Positions 40,601 to 48,412 of a DNA stretch of 64,000 nucleotides are shown here, one piece after another. The first letter of the stretch is position 1; the number at the start of each line of letters is the position of its first letter. The notes beneath the pieces are model-generated. The model saw only the letters and a list, made by a program, of their open reading frames with translations, did no database searches and was not told the DNA's origin. The translations under genes were made by a program, and so were the position numbers. Source of the stretch: Streptomyces sp. LUP47B (GTDB lineage Bacteria; Actinomycetota; Actinomycetes; Streptomycetales; Streptomycetaceae); assembly GCF_001746295.1 (NCBI RefSeq), contig NZ_MJAH01000006.1, positions 118,469-182,468 of the forward strand, given 5' to 3'.

Positions 40601-41482
40601 GGGCGGGCAGGCCTCACCGCCGAAGATCAGCAGCCGTACGTCGCCCAGGGCCTCGAGCTCCCACAGCGCGGCGAGCGTCGGCACCGTGGAGACGACGGTG
40701 ATCTCCTGCTCGACCAGCCAGGGCCCGAGATCGGCCCCGCTCCTGACCTGTGAACGCGGCACCGGCACCAGACAGGCTCCGTACCGCCAGGCCAGCCACA
40801 TCTCCTCGCAGGACGCGTCGAAGGCGACCGACAGCCCCGCCATGACCCTGTCACCGGGACCGATGGGGTCGTCGGTGAGGAACAAGCCGGCCTCGGCGTC
40901 GACGAAGGCGGCCGCGCTGCGGTGCGAGACGGCGACACCCTTGGGCTTGCCGGTGGAGCCGGAGGTGAAGATGATCCACGCGTCGTGCTCGATGCCGGGC
41001 CGGGCGGCGGGGGAGTCGCAGCGCCCGTTGACGGTCAGCTCGTGCCCGGCGCCGACCACGGCCCGGACCTCCGCCTCCCCGAACACCAGCTCGGCCCGCT
41101 CGTCGGGGTCCTCGGCGTCGACGGGGACGTACGCGGCGCCCGCCGCCAGCACGGCGAGGATCGCGACGTACAGGTCATTGGTGCCCGACGGGACCCGGAT
41201 GCCGACCCGGTCGCCGAGCCCGACCCCGGCCTCGGCGAGCCGCAGCCGCAGCCGCTCCACCTCGACGGCCAGCGCACGGTAGGTGAGCCGGGTGGTCCCG
41301 TCGTCCAGGGCGAGCTCGTCGGGGCAGGACCGTACGGACGCGTCGAAGACGTCGACGAGCGTGCGCGGGGAGGCGGCCGGCCCCCCGGAAAAACGGGCGG
41401 TGTCGCCGAACTGTTCGCGGATCTCTGCGCTGAGCTCTTCGTTGAGCAGGCCGAGAGCGCTGCTCTCGTGTATCGCTGCCAT
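37619..41482 (-). CDS. Pls/PosA-type non-ribosomal peptide synthetase
   Basis: A 1287-residue membrane synthetase. An adenylation domain (about 40-510; IIFTSGSTGKPKG, FDASCEEMW, YGPTEAT, YRSGDL, catalytic Lys498 in RTSGKVDRN) is followed by a carrier domain with phosphopantetheine Ser553 in FFAIGGSSL, then about five to six membrane helices interleaved with left-handed beta-helix (hexapeptide) segments ending in an acetyltransferase-like domain. This architecture is that of the epsilon-poly-L-lysine synthetase Pls and delta-poly-ornithine synthetase PosA. The hand-read specificity positions give D-A-E-S-I-G-T-V-V-K, close to known lysine codes. ATG 41482. Product unknown. Confidence 0.9.
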   Translation of the reverse strand: MAAIHESSALGLLNEELSAEIREQFGDTARFSGGPAASPRTLVDVFDASVRSCPDELALDDGTTRLTYRALAVEVERLRLRLAEAGVGLGDRVGIRVPSGTNDLYVAILAVLAAGAAYVPVDAEDPDERAELVFGEAEVRAVVGAGHELTVNGRCDSPAARPGIEHDAWIIFTSGSTGKPKGVAVSHRSAAAFVDAEAGLFLTDDPIGPGDRVMAGLSVAFDASCEEMWLAWRYGACLVPVPRSQVRSGADLGPWLVEQEITVVSTVPTLAALWELEALGDVRLLIFGGEACPPELAQRLVTEGREVWNTYGPTEATVVACASLMSGEEPIRIGLPLDGWELAVVDEAGEPVPMGASGQLVIGGVGLARYLDADKDAEKYAPLKSLGWERAYRSGDLVKAEPEGLVFLGRADEQIKLGGRRIELGEVDAALQALPGVAGAAAAVRTARSGNQLLVGYVVTQDGWDHAAAVAKLRAELPAALVPLIAPVDDLPTRTSGKVDRNALPWPLEGLETGGPAEELYGTEAWLAEQWAEVLGIPVSSARDDFFAIGGSSLAAAQLTTRLRTRYPSAAVLDIYQQPTLRKLARHLEKSAQDDGAARVIAPVPFKAQVIQLLVLLPLFTLLGLRWLVPLAALGNVLPYSWLPSTSWWLVGAGALLLFSPPGRLAIAAGGARVLLRKVQPGRYPRGGGVHLRLWTAERLAEFTGATSLTGSWLERYARALGARVGPDVDLHSLPPVTGMLKLGRGAAVESEVDLSGWWLDGDRLEIGQVKVGAHAVVGTRSILFPGARVGKRAEVAPGSAVTGQIPTGQRWAGAPAVKLGKAKRNWPKERPARGTYWRVMYGLAGFSMSLLPVLAGGAAFLVARPFLAAYAPLKGAALALVPATLAFGLAYALLILVAVRLLSLGLREGTYPTHSRVGWQAWTVTQLMDRSRETLFPLYAGLITPVWLRLLGMRIGRGAEVSTVLALPSLTTVGEGAFLADDTLTAPYELGGGWVRVGRAEIGRRAFLGNSGMTAPGRSVPDGGLVGVLSATPKKAKKDTSYLGLPPVKLPRSAADSDQSRTYEPSAGLLWARGLVELCRIVPVFCSAWLAVLTVAALCVLGPWAWLLAGVVLLVAGAAAGLVSIVAKWLLVGRHRSGEHPLWSGFVWRNELADTFVEVLAVPWLAGSVPGTPVLTAWLRGLGARIGKGVWVESYWLPETDLVTLGDAATVNRGCVLQTHLFHDRILRTDTVVLREGATLGPGGIVLPGSTIGARTTLGPASLVMAAESVPDDTRWLGNPIEAWRP

Positions 41483-41725
41483 CGGTCCTCGCGTCTCGAT
41501 CCCGGAGCCCTCCGGGGCGCTGGCGGGCCGCAGGTCTGCCTGGGGTTGTCCGGCACCAGCTCGTAACAAGCCGGAAATTTTAGTACGACGCTAGGTTCGA
41601 ACCCCCGAAACGGCCACTGGGGAAGTCTGTTCGGGGGTTGCGGCAGCTCTGCCGCGCGCCTGTGACCTGGTGATCTTCACGCCGAGCGAGAGATGCCCCA
41701 CATACAGCGAACAGGCCGTATACGA

Positions 41726-41760
41726 CGAATCCCCCGACCGCTGAGCGGCCGGAGGATTCG
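41726..41760 (-). terminator. Stem-loop downstream of tRNA-Leu
   Basis: CGAATCC (41726-41732) pairs with GGATTCG (41754-41760), and the inner arms CCGACCGCT and AGCGGCCGG pair with one mismatch. It starts three bases after the tRNA 3' end on the minus strand. Confidence 0.6.
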
Positions 41761-41762
41761 GC

Positions 41763-41850
41763 TGGTGTCCGAGGGGGGACTTGAACCCCCACGCCCGATA
41801 AAGGGCACTAGCACCTCAAGCTAGCGCGTCTGCCATTCCGCCACCCGGAC
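41763..41850 (-). tRNA. tRNA-Leu (anticodon GAG), CCA encoded
   Basis: On the minus strand the gene begins GTCCGGGTGGCGGAATGGCA and ends in TTCAAGTCCCCCCTCGGACACCA. The 7-bp acceptor stem pairs GTCCGGG with CTCGGAC (one G-T). The anticodon loop TTGAGGT sits on the stem CTAGC/GCTAG, giving anticodon GAG. The long variable arm is typical of class II tRNA-Leu. The 3' CCA is genome-encoded. Confidence 0.95.
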
Positions 41851-42048
41851 AAGGTGTCTGTCGCGCGGGGTTCCCCTCGCGGCGACGAAGGAAACATTAC
41901 CAGGCTTTCGAGAGCCCCCGATCACCCCCTGTCCCCGTCCCGGGCCGCGCGTGAACGGCGTGTGACGGGCCGGGCCCGGTCTTGGGGAGGACCGGGCCGT
42001 GGGGGGAGGATGAGGGGAACCACCAGCAGTGACAGCGGGAGGAACAGC

Positions 42049-43374
42049 GTGAGCGACACGGACACGGCCAGGGGCGTCACCGGCGAGGACGAGGTCGTGG
42101 ACCTCTGCCGCGAGCTGATCCGGATCGACACCAGCAACTACGGCGACCACTCGGGCCCGGGTGAGCGCAAGGCGGCCGAGTACGTCGCGGAGAAGCTCGC
42201 CGAGGTGGGCCTCGAACCGCAGATCTTCGAGTCGCACCCCGGCCGCGCCTCCACGGTCGCCAGGATCGCCGGCGAGGACCCGTCCAGGCCCGCGCTGCTG
42301 ATCCACGGACACACCGACGTGGTACCGGCCAACGCGCAGGACTGGACCCACCACCCCTTCTCCGGCGAGGTCGCCGACGGGTGCGTGTGGGGGCGGGGCG
42401 CCGTCGACATGAAGGACATGGACGCGATGACCCTGGCGGTCGTCCGTGACCGGCTGCGCAGCGGGCGCAGGCCGCCCCGGGACATCGTCCTCGCGTTCCT
42501 CGCCGACGAGGAGGCGGGCGGCAAGTTCGGCGCCCGGTACCTCGTCGACCACCACCCGGAGCTCTTCGAGGGCGTGACCGAGGCGATCAGTGAGGTCGGC
42601 GGCTTCTCCTTCACGGTGAGCGAGCAGCGGCGGCTCTACCTGATCCAGACAGCCGAGAAGGGCATGCACTGGATGAAGCTGACGGTGGCCGGCACCGCCG
42701 GGCACGGCTCGATGATCCACCGGGACAACGCCATCACCGAACTGTCGGAGGCGGTCGCGCGCCTCGGACGGCACCAGTTCCCGGTCCGGGTGACCAAGAC
42801 CACCCGCGCCTTCCTCGACGAGCTCGGCGACGCGCTCGGCACCGAGCTGGACCCCGAGGACATGGAGGGCACGCTCGCCAGGCTCGGGGGCATCGCCAAG
42901 CTCATCGGCGCGACCCTCAGCAACACCGCCAATCCCACCCAGCTCGGCGCCGGCTACAAGGTCAACGTCATCCCGGGCGAGGCGACCGCACACGTCGACG
43001 GGCGCTTCCTGCCCGGTTTCGAGGAGGAGTTCCTCACCGACCTCGACAAGATCCTCGGACCCAAGGTCAAGCGGGAGGACGTGCACTCCGACAAGGCCGT
43101 CGAGACCACCTTCGACGGCGCGCTGGTGGACGCCATGCAGTCCGCGCTGGTCGCCGAGGACCCGGCCGCCAAGGCGATCCCCTACATGCTCTCCGGCGGC
43201 ACCGACGCCAAGTCCTTCGACGAGCTCGGCATCCGAGGCTTCGGCTTCGCGCCGCTGAAGCTGCCCCCGGAGCTGGACTTCGCCGGGATGTTCCACGGTG
43301 TCGACGAGCGGGTGCCCGTGGACGGGCTGAAGTTCGGTGTGCGGGTGCTCGACCGTTTCATCGACGCGAGTTGA
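42049..43374 (+). CDS. M20-family peptidase / dipeptidase
   Basis: A 441-residue zinc exopeptidase. Metal ligands are in LLIHGHTDVVPAN, GRGAVDMKDMDAMT (bridging Asp), ADEEAGGKFGA (catalytic Glu) and SGGTDAKSFDE; the dimerisation domain contains GHGSMIHRDNAI. The family acts on dipeptides or N-acyl amino acids. GTG 42049 is chosen because GGGAGGA lies seven bases upstream; ATG 42010 is an alternative with its own GGAGG. It is located just upstream of the chaplin pair. Confidence 0.9.
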   Translation: MSDTDTARGVTGEDEVVDLCRELIRIDTSNYGDHSGPGERKAAEYVAEKLAEVGLEPQIFESHPGRASTVARIAGEDPSRPALLIHGHTDVVPANAQDWTHHPFSGEVADGCVWGRGAVDMKDMDAMTLAVVRDRLRSGRRPPRDIVLAFLADEEAGGKFGARYLVDHHPELFEGVTEAISEVGGFSFTVSEQRRLYLIQTAEKGMHWMKLTVAGTAGHGSMIHRDNAITELSEAVARLGRHQFPVRVTKTTRAFLDELGDALGTELDPEDMEGTLARLGGIAKLIGATLSNTANPTQLGAGYKVNVIPGEATAHVDGRFLPGFEEEFLTDLDKILGPKVKREDVHSDKAVETTFDGALVDAMQSALVAEDPAAKAIPYMLSGGTDAKSFDELGIRGFGFAPLKLPPELDFAGMFHGVDERVPVDGLKFGVRVLDRFIDAS

Positions 43375-43510
43375 CGCGGCAATTCGGCCGCTCGTGCGAC
43401 ATCGGTCGGGAAGAGTGAATGTGCTCATAAGCTCGTATCCCCATTACTCCCTCCTCGTTACAGGTGATGCGATCCGCTGCTTGGGGTCGCTTTGCCAACA
43501 AGGAGGAATA

Positions 43511-43744
43511 ATGATCAAGAAGGTCGTCGCCGCTGCGGCTGCCACTGGTGGCCTGGTTCTCGCGGGCGCGGGCCTTGCCGTCGCCGATGCGGGTGCTCAG
43601 GGTGCCGCTGTGGGCTCCCCGGGTGTTCTGTCCGGCAACGTCGTCCAGGTTCCCGTGCACGTCCCGGTGAACGTCTGCGGCAACACGGTCTCCGTGATCG
43701 GCCTGCTGAACCCCGCCTTCGGCAACACGTGCATCAACAAGTGA
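43511..43744 (+). CDS. chpH: Short chaplin, ChpH-type
   Basis: A 77-residue secreted hydrophobin-like protein. A signal peptide (IKKVVAAAAATGGLVLAGAGLAVA) precedes one chaplin domain with SPGVLSGNVVQVPVHVPVNVCGNTVSVIGLLNPAFGNTC and two Cys that form a disulfide. Short chaplins assemble into amyloid-like fibres on aerial hyphae and lower surface tension. Strong AAGGAGGAATA-ATG start. A terminator at 43781-43819 separates it from the long chaplin. From memory, the S. coelicolor counterpart is SCO1675. Confidence 0.93.
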   Translation: MIKKVVAAAAATGGLVLAGAGLAVADAGAQGAAVGSPGVLSGNVVQVPVHVPVNVCGNTVSVIGLLNPAFGNTCINK

Positions 43745-43780
43745 CGTTGTGCCTCGCCCTCAATAAAGAGGGATGAGCCC

Positions 43781-43819
43781 GTCGGCCCCGGAGCGCACGC
43801 CATGCGTTCCGGGGCCGAC
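43781..43819 (+). terminator. Stem-loop between the two chaplin genes
   Basis: The arms 43781-43797 and 43803-43819 form a 17-bp stem with one G-T pair and a 5-base loop, beginning GTCGGCCCCGGA and ending TCCGGGGCCGAC. It lies 37 bases after the chpH stop. It may insulate the very abundant short-chaplin message from the long one. Confidence 0.75.
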
Positions 43820-43893
43820 CGGTCTATTCGAAAAGAAACAGAACCGCGATGCGGCGGTATTTCGAGGCAAGGTCGAAAGCAGGGATTCAGTAA

Positions 43894-44733
43894 ATGCGAC
43901 AAGTCACCCGCAAGGGCCTGATGACGGTGGCGGCCGCGACCGGCGTGATCGCCGCGGCAGGAGGCGCCGCCCACGCCGACTCGGGCGCGAGCGGATCAAG
44001 CGCGAACTCTCCCGGCGTACTGTCGGGCAACACGGTGTCGGTGCCGGTGCACGTGCCGGTGAACGCGTGCGGCAACACCGTGGACGTCGTCGGGGTCCTG
44101 AACCCCGCGATGGGCAACAGCTGCGGCAACAAGGGCGGCGGCTCCGGAGCACACGGCGGCGGTCACCGGGGTCACGGACACGGCGGTTACGGCGGCTCAG
44201 GCTCCGGCTCCGGCGGCTCCGGGGGTTCGCACGCCGGCGGACACACCGGTGGCTCACCCGGAGTGGGCTCGGGCAACCACGTGCAGGCGCCGATCGACCT
44301 TCCGGTGAACGTCTGCGGAAACAGCGTCGACCTCATCGGCATCGGCAACCCCGCCATGGACAACGACTGCGCGAACGGTTCCGGATACGGTTCCGGACAC
44401 GGCTCCGGCGGCGGGCGCCACACCCCGCCCGGCGGCGGCCACCACACGCCGCCCGGATCGCCGGAACAGCCCGGCAGCCCGGGCAACCCCGGCCACCCCG
44501 GCAACCCGGTGGAGCCCGGCCACCCCGGTTCCCCCGTCACCCCGCCCGGCGCGGGCCACCAGACGCCGGCCGGCGACAACCACCCCGGTACCCAGACGGT
44601 CACCCAGCCCCTGGGCAGCGCGCAGCTCGCCCAGACCGGCAGCGACCTGCCGATCGGCCTGGTCCTCCCGGTGGGCGCCGGGGCTCTCCTGGCGGGCACT
44701 GTGCTCTACCGCAGGGCGCGGGCCTCGGCCTAG
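43894..44733 (+). CDS. chpC: Long chaplin, ChpC-type, sortase-anchored
   Basis: A 279-residue cell-wall protein. A signal peptide is followed by two chaplin domains (SPGVLSGNTVSVPVHVPVNACGN...MGNSCGN and GSPGVGSGNHVQAPIDLPVNVCGN...MDNDCAN), separated by a Gly/Ser/His linker. The C-terminal half is Pro/Gly-rich (PGNPGHPGNP), then the sorting signal LAQTG, a hydrophobic segment and RRARASA. Class E sortases cut LAxTG and anchor such chaplins to peptidoglycan, where they nucleate short-chaplin fibres. From memory the counterpart is SCO1674 of S. coelicolor. Confidence 0.92.
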   Translation: MRQVTRKGLMTVAAATGVIAAAGGAAHADSGASGSSANSPGVLSGNTVSVPVHVPVNACGNTVDVVGVLNPAMGNSCGNKGGGSGAHGGGHRGHGHGGYGGSGSGSGGSGGSHAGGHTGGSPGVGSGNHVQAPIDLPVNVCGNSVDLIGIGNPAMDNDCANGSGYGSGHGSGGGRHTPPGGGHHTPPGSPEQPGSPGNPGHPGNPVEPGHPGSPVTPPGAGHQTPAGDNHPGTQTVTQPLGSAQLAQTGSDLPIGLVLPVGAGALLAGTVLYRRARASA

Positions 44734-44748
44734 GGCGCACCGCGTGAA

Positions 44749-44784
44749 ACGGAGCGGGCCCCGCCGCGGCGGGGCCCGCTCCGT
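44749..44784 (+). terminator. Perfect 36-base palindrome after chpC
   Basis: ACGGAGCGGGCCCCGCCG (44749-44766) is followed directly by its reverse complement (44767-44784). It starts 16 bases after the chpC stop and ends 11 bases before the minus-strand stop of the DUF5703 gene, so it can act in both directions. Confidence 0.75.
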
Positions 44785-44794
44785 TCGGCCTGTC

Positions 44795-44983
44795 TCACCA
44801 CGTGGCACGTACCTGGCGGATGATCCGCCGGCGCAACCGCACCCTGCGGCTGCCATCGCGCATCAGGCTCAGTCGGTCCAACTCCCAGTGTCCGTACTCT
44901 GCATGGTCCGTCAGTAGACGTGTGGCGTCCTTGCGGGAGACCCCCCGCGGTACGTACACGTCGACAAATTCGTATTCCGGCAT
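44795..44983 (-). CDS. DUF5703-family small protein
   Basis: A 62-residue basic cytoplasmic protein, MPEYEFVDVYVPRG at the N-terminus and VRLRRRIIRQVRATW at the C-terminus. It is conserved in Streptomyces next to the chaplin pair; no function is known. The size and conserved ends match the family. It is divergent from the 45031 gene, with a 47-base shared promoter. Confidence 0.85.
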   Translation of the reverse strand: MPEYEFVDVYVPRGVSRKDATRLLTDHAEYGHWELDRLSLMRDGSRRVRLRRRIIRQVRATW

Positions 44984-45030
44984 CGCATCTATTGTGCGGG
45001 CCGGGGCCCGGTACGGATAGCGTCTGCACT

Positions 45031-45723
45031 ATGTCTGATGCTGTGCAGCCCACCGCTGCCGAGGTACGTGCCGCCGCCGAGGCGGTCAAGACCGCGCTCG
45101 ACCGCCACCTGGCCGCGGTCGAACGGAGGTCGGGGGAGGACGACCCCGGCGTCTACGAGGCCTTCAACGAACTGGCCGCGGCCGCCGAGGTGTACGACGA
45201 GCTGCTCTACGACCGTTACGACGAGGTCACCCCCTTCGAGATCCCCGGCGCGGAGGACACCGCGCCCTACACGGGCCCGGAGGAGCCGAACGCGCTGAGC
45301 GTGCTGATCCGCCGTGACTACGCCGTCGCGGAGCCGCAGCGGCTGCTGGCGCAGGCCCAGCGGGTCGAGGCGGCCGACGACGCCGTGGCCACGGAGTCCT
45401 CCGGCACGGTGCACGGCGCGCTGGGGGTGCTGTTCGGCGAGTTCGAGCCCGACGAGATCGCCTCCCGGCACAAGGAGTTCGGTCTCGAGGAGGGCGACTC
45501 AACGCTGTGGGTCACCGCGGCGGACGAACCGGCCGAGCCGGGGGAGTGGCTGGAGGCGCCGTTCGAGCAGGTCGACGTGGAGCGGGTGGTGTGCCGGTTC
45601 GATGTCAGCGCGGTCTTCGACGACGACCTCGACGACGACCTTGACGACGACGTCGACGAGGAGGCCGACGGGGCTGACCTCGAGGACGAGGACCTGGAAC
45701 CGCTGGACGCGGATCGTCGCTGA
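45031..45723 (+). CDS. Conserved hypothetical acidic protein
   Basis: A 230-residue cytoplasmic protein with a strongly acidic, Asp-repeat C-terminus (VFDDDLDDDLDDDVDEEADG). The N-terminal part is helical (AEVRAAAEAVKTALDRHLAAVERR), followed by YDELLYDRYDEVTPFEIPGAEDT and a mixed region. It is conserved in Streptomyces; the function is unknown. ATG 45031. A strong terminator follows at 45740-45784. Confidence 0.8.
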   Translation: MSDAVQPTAAEVRAAAEAVKTALDRHLAAVERRSGEDDPGVYEAFNELAAAAEVYDELLYDRYDEVTPFEIPGAEDTAPYTGPEEPNALSVLIRRDYAVAEPQRLLAQAQRVEAADDAVATESSGTVHGALGVLFGEFEPDEIASRHKEFGLEEGDSTLWVTAADEPAEPGEWLEAPFEQVDVERVVCRFDVSAVFDDDLDDDLDDDVDEEADGADLEDEDLEPLDADRR

Positions 45724-45739
45724 GGCGAATGAGACGAAT

Positions 45740-45784
45740 GGGGCGCGGCCCCGGAGGATTCATCTCCGGGGCCGCGCCCCTTTT
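45740..45784 (+). terminator. Strong intrinsic terminator
   Basis: GGGGCGCGGCCCCGGAG (45740-45756) pairs perfectly with 45764-45780 across a 7-base loop, followed by TTTT. The 17-bp stem ends ten bases before the stop of the convergent RecD2-like gene, so it may serve both. Confidence 0.9.
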
Positions 45785-45793
45785 GCGGGCGGG

Positions 45794-48412
45794 TCAGCCG
45801 GCCGTCGGTGACTGTGTGCCGAGGAGCACGGGGAGGCGGGTCGTGCGCGGCTTGGCCGGGATCTCGGCCACCGCCCTCGGAAGGGCCTGTTCCGCGCCCT
45901 GGACCACGGACAGGTGACGGTCCGCCCTGCCGAACGCCGTGTAGACCCAGGGGCGGGACAGGGCCTGCGTGGCGTCACCCGGCAGTACCGCGACCACCGC
46001 GGGCCAGCGGCACCCCACCGCCTGGTGCGCGGTCAGGGCCCAGCCGTGGCGTACGGACTGCTCCACGCGCTCCTTCGGTACGACGACGGGCTCGTCGGCG
46101 CAGGTCAGGTGCAGGCCGTCCGCGTCGGCCCCGACCACGCGGCCCGGGAGCGTACGGCCCGGTGCGGGGGAGTAGGCGATACGGTCACCGGGGTCGAATC
46201 CGCCGAAGCGGCCGGGGCCGGGGTTGAGGCGCTCCTTCAGGGCCGCGTTGAGGGCGCGGGTGCCGGCGGCGCCGCCGTGGCCCGGTGTGATCACCTGGGT
46301 CTCCTCGGGGGGCACCCCGAGCGCCCGCGGCACCGAGTCCGCGACCAGCTGCACGGTCCGGTGCACGGCCTCGCCCGCGTCCCGCACCGGCACGATCACG
46401 ACCTCCTTGCCCGGTGCCTCGACCTGGTTCAGCTCACCGATGCCGATACCGGAGACCAGCTCGCCCAGGGGGCCGGGGTCCGGCCTTCGCGAGGCGACCT
46501 GCGGACAGATCCGCGCGGCGAGCAGATCCGCGAACACCCGTCCGGGCCCCGCCGACCACAGCACCGCCGGATCTCCGCCCAGCACCAGCCGCGCCCCGTC
46601 CGGCAGCGACTCCACGAGCAGCGCGGCCGTCTCGACGTCCAGCTGAGGCGCGTCGAGCACCACGAGCAGGTCGAGATCGAACGCCCCGTCTCCGTCCCGA
46701 CCGGGTCCTTCGGCACCGGAGAGGAGCCCGGCGACGGTCGCGACGGGCCGGGTGGGGGTCGTGGAGCCGGTGCGGGGTTGTTCGTGCGCGGCGCCGGCCG
46801 CGGGCGCGGAGCCGGCCGGGATGCCGGGTGCTGGGCCGGTCACCGGGGCGAAGTCGTCCTGGGGGACGGAGGCCTCTCGTGTGGGGTCGCTCTGTCGGTC
46901 GGCACCGCCGTCCGCGGGTTCGTCCTGCCCCTCAGCCCCGCCCGCGCCGGTGGCGCTCGGCCGATCGGCTCCGAGCAGGGCGCTGAAGCGGTCGCGGCCC
47001 AGTGGGCTGTGCGTGACCGCCCATGCCCGCAGCCCCAGCCCCCGCGCCGCTGTCAGCAGCGCCGCGGGTTCCGTCAGGGACGCCTGGCCGCCGGTGTGCA
47101 GGACCAGGCCGCCCGCCGCGACCGCGCGGATCAGCTCGGCGGCCGAACCCTTGGCCGACGCGGCGGCACGCTCCCAGTTTTCGGCCGAACCGTCCTCCTT
47201 GGGCACGGAGTTGATCAGCCGGGCCAGACCGTCGGCGAGGCTCTCCTCCGCGAGGGCGTAGCGCTCGAGCCCGACCAGGATCCGGACCGGCCGCTCCGCG
47301 CCCTCCTCGTCGTCCTCCGCGGGTTCCGGGGCCGCCGGGTCGAGGGCGTCCTGGAAGACCAGTGCCTCGGCCTCGGCGATCGTGCTCTGTACGGCCGCGT
47401 CGGCGTCCGGAACGCCCCGCTGGGACAGCGCGGCGGTGAGCACCGGCATCTCCAGCGCGGTGTGTCCGGCGAGCGCCGCCTGCTCCAGGAGCCAGACGGT
47501 GACCGCCCGCCCCCGCCGCTCGTCGTCCGGCGCGCACTCCGCGCCGAGCAGCTCCCGCGCGAACCCGTCGGCCTGCTCGGGCCGTACGCCCGTGACCCGC
47601 AGCAACTGCCAGGGATCCGCCCGCAGCTCCTCGTCGGCCCCTTCCCCGAGGACCGCGGCGACCTGCGACGCGAGGGTCTGGGGCGCCCCGCCCTCGGCCA
47701 GCACCCGCTGTACGGCCTCCACGGTCTCCGGCGCGGGCCCGCCGACGGAACCGGCGACACCGATCGCGCCCCCGGCACCGGTCGCCTGCGCCGACACCGG
47801 CCGGGGCCGCACCGGCTCCTGGGCGGACCGGCGCGGCGGCTCGGGCTCGCTGAAGACGGCGGCCACGGGCTTCGCCCCGCTCTCCACCGCCCGTACGGCC
47901 GCGAGGAGATCGGCCGCCGTCCCGCTGAGTTTGGCTCCGCTCTCGACGGGCTGCTGCTTCTCGGCCTTCCGCCGAGCGATCCGCTCCCGCTCGAGCCGCT
48001 GGGCCGCCAACTCGGCCTCGGCCTCGGACAACTGCGCCTTGCCCGCACCGTCCGCGTCCACGCCGGCGGAGTCACCGCCCTCGGCCGCGTCGGTCTCCGG
48101 TTCCCCGCCGCCGACAGGCGTGTCACTCACGTCTTCACCGGCCGCCCCCGACTCACCGCCGCCCGCAGCAGCCTGGTCGGTGCTCTCATCGGCCCCGGCG
48201 CTCCCGCCCGCCCGCGCGTCACCGCTCTCCGCCACGGAGTCTCGCGCCGAGGCGTCGGCATCGTCGCCCGACCCCCGGGCCACCCCCGCTTCGCCGCCCC
48301 CGGCGCCCGCCGCGACACCGTCCGTCGCCCGGCCCGGCGCTCCCTCCGGCTCCGGCGCGACGCTCCGCGTCCCCGGCTCGGTCTTCCCCGTGGGCTCCGG
48401 CTCCGTGCTCAC
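45794..48412 (-). CDS. RecD2-like protein with degenerate ATPase motifs
   Basis: An 872-residue protein. Residues 1-230 are low-complexity (Gly/Ala/Asp/Glu-rich). Residues 230-410 resemble the helix-hairpin-helix region of RecD2 helicases (DPWQLLRVTGVRPEQADGFARELLG). The superfamily-1 core then follows but the P-loop site reads GGLVLHTGGQASL (about 434-446), lacking GK[ST], and the Walker B site reads LLVVLDAPQLDV (about 580-592), lacking DE. RLVLGGDPAVLWSAGPGRVFADL is retained, as is the C-terminal WALTAHQAVGCRWP. It is probably unable to hydrolyse ATP. GTG start overlaps the aldo/keto reductase stop. Confidence 0.82.
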   Translation of the reverse strand: MSTEPEPTGKTEPGTRSVAPEPEGAPGRATDGVAAGAGGGEAGVARGSGDDADASARDSVAESGDARAGGSAGADESTDQAAAGGGESGAAGEDVSDTPVGGGEPETDAAEGGDSAGVDADGAGKAQLSEAEAELAAQRLERERIARRKAEKQQPVESGAKLSGTAADLLAAVRAVESGAKPVAAVFSEPEPPRRSAQEPVRPRPVSAQATGAGGAIGVAGSVGGPAPETVEAVQRVLAEGGAPQTLASQVAAVLGEGADEELRADPWQLLRVTGVRPEQADGFARELLGAECAPDDERRGRAVTVWLLEQAALAGHTALEMPVLTAALSQRGVPDADAAVQSTIAEAEALVFQDALDPAAPEPAEDDEEGAERPVRILVGLERYALAEESLADGLARLINSVPKEDGSAENWERAAASAKGSAAELIRAVAAGGLVLHTGGQASLTEPAALLTAARGLGLRAWAVTHSPLGRDRFSALLGADRPSATGAGGAEGQDEPADGGADRQSDPTREASVPQDDFAPVTGPAPGIPAGSAPAAGAAHEQPRTGSTTPTRPVATVAGLLSGAEGPGRDGDGAFDLDLLVVLDAPQLDVETAALLVESLPDGARLVLGGDPAVLWSAGPGRVFADLLAARICPQVASRRPDPGPLGELVSGIGIGELNQVEAPGKEVVIVPVRDAGEAVHRTVQLVADSVPRALGVPPEETQVITPGHGGAAGTRALNAALKERLNPGPGRFGGFDPGDRIAYSPAPGRTLPGRVVGADADGLHLTCADEPVVVPKERVEQSVRHGWALTAHQAVGCRWPAVVAVLPGDATQALSRPWVYTAFGRADRHLSVVQGAEQALPRAVAEIPAKPRTTRLPVLLGTQSPTAG

